Positions 63,462 to 64,000 of a DNA stretch of 64,000 nt are shown here, piece by piece. Origin of the DNA: Stieleria mannarensis (GTDB lineage: Bacteria > Planctomycetota > Planctomycetia > Pirellulales > Pirellulaceae); the NCBI RefSeq assembly GCF_014154935.1, contig NZ_JACEHH010000004.1:62001-126000 (forward strand), given 5' to 3'. Under the pieces are notes generated by a model. The model did no database searches. It saw only the letters and a program-made list of their open reading frames with translations, and was not told the DNA's origin. The translations under genes were made by a program, and so were the position numbers. Each line of letters starts with the position of its first letter. Position 1 is the stretch's first letter.

Positions 63462-63825
63462 CAGGGGCGGATCGTCGTCACGACATGATAACCGCCGCGG
63501 CCGGGTCGCTGGCAGCTCCAGCCGACAAAACCCCGGTACGCCGCTCAAAATCGCCACCGCCACCGTGCGTCCTCGGTGGATTCCGCCGTTACCCGGGTAA
63601 GTCCTCGGTTCAAGAAGCCCGGTCACCCTCGCTCGCCGCCTCGATCGCTCTTGGGGGGCTTCGGACGAGATCCGCTCTTGTTCAGGAGATGGGGGGCGTG
63701 GCCGGGGAGGGTGTGTGATGCACAGCATCACCTACGGGGGCGGGCAAGGTGTCTGGGGAGGACCTTGCGATCCTGGCGGATGCTGGACGGTTTGCAAGGC
63801 AGCGAGGGGGCTTCATGCTGGTGGC
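63462..63825. other. Intergenic region without recognised gene
   Basis: 364 bp before the partial EamA gene. The sequence is GC-rich; open frames present have no family motif. The promoters of both flanking genes should be here. Confidence 0.4.
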
Positions 63826-64000
63826 ATGAGCTGGATCCTATTGAGCATCGTCTCGGCAACCTTGCTGGGGGCGTACGACGCGGCGAAGAAGTGGTCGGTC
63901 CAGGGCAATGCCGTGCCGGTCGTGCTGCTCACCACGGTCTCGATCGGCGCGCTGCTGTATTCACCGTTGGTGATCTGGTCGACATTCTGGGCCGAAACGA
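63826..64000 (+). CDS. EamA/DMT-family transporter, 5' part only
   Basis: The first 58 codons of a membrane protein cut by the window edge. It reads MSWILLSIVSATLLGAYDAA, then a polar KKWSVQGNAVP and a second helix VVLLTTVSIGALLYSPLVIW, the pattern of the first EamA (drug/metabolite transporter) repeat. ATG 63826. Substrate unknown. Confidence 0.7.
   Translation, partial: MSWILLSIVSATLLGAYDAAKKWSVQGNAVPVVLLTTVSIGALLYSPLVIWSTFWAET

Overview
The window looks like a chromosome segment of a marine planctomycete of the Rhodopirellula/Stieleria type (family-level inference). The evidence is gene content: four sulfatase loci, a DUF1549/DUF1553 cytochrome protein next to a DUF1501 protein, a DUF1559 prepilin-like protein with a small lipoprotein, DUF1080-type domains, a Gfo/Idh/MocA oxidoreductase with a twin-arginine signal, an ECF sigma factor with a Ser/Thr kinase, and high-GC DNA. 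No rRNA, tRNA, CRISPR array, prophage or intact transposase was seen.

Layout. 1-6.5 kb (minus strand) is a signalling operon: ECF sigma factor, a 1343-residue kinase fused to WD40-like and two DUF1080 domains, and two FHA proteins. 6.8-12 kb has an LRR lipoprotein and two sulfatases, one broken by an internal deletion. 12-18.2 kb has an HpcH/HpaI aldolase, treZ, an endonuclease/exonuclease/phosphatase-fold protein, a glycosyltransferase and a decayed Uma2 gene among repeats. 18.2-30 kb has a DUF2007 protein, the DUF1501 and DUF1549/1553 pair, a PLP enzyme, an amidohydrolase, an M20 deacylase and a large TPR protein. 30-38 kb has a two-module esterase, gene scraps, a PH-domain protein, a cytoplasmic-type sulfatase and a tripartite tricarboxylate transporter whose TctC and TctB are fused. 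38-47 kb has a prepilin-like protein, a sulfatase, a DUF1080-like protein, a SUI1 homologue, an FHA protein, a secreted nucleoside hydrolase, a Uma2 protein and an ion transporter. 47-52 kb has a lipobox-bearing methyltransferase coupled to a TerB-like protein, fliW-csrA, an ACT protein and an NHL-repeat protein. 52-59 kb has a thioesterase and a four-gene ABC exporter operon. 59-64 kb has a hybrid histidine kinase, a Gfo/Idh/MocA oxidoreductase and a partial EamA transporter.

The genes are mostly short operons for polysaccharide and sulfated-glycan use, regulation and transport; no single pathway spans the window.

The most striking non-genic signal is a dispersed intergenic repeat of about 80 bp. 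Its arms form small hairpins with a fixed GCCAA (or TTGGC) loop, while the stem bases differ between copies and keep pairing. It occurs as full, partial and single-hairpin copies at eight places, and two half copies bracket one gene. Several other palindromic repeat families and three short tandem arrays (15 bp, 15 bp and 7 bp units) are also present.
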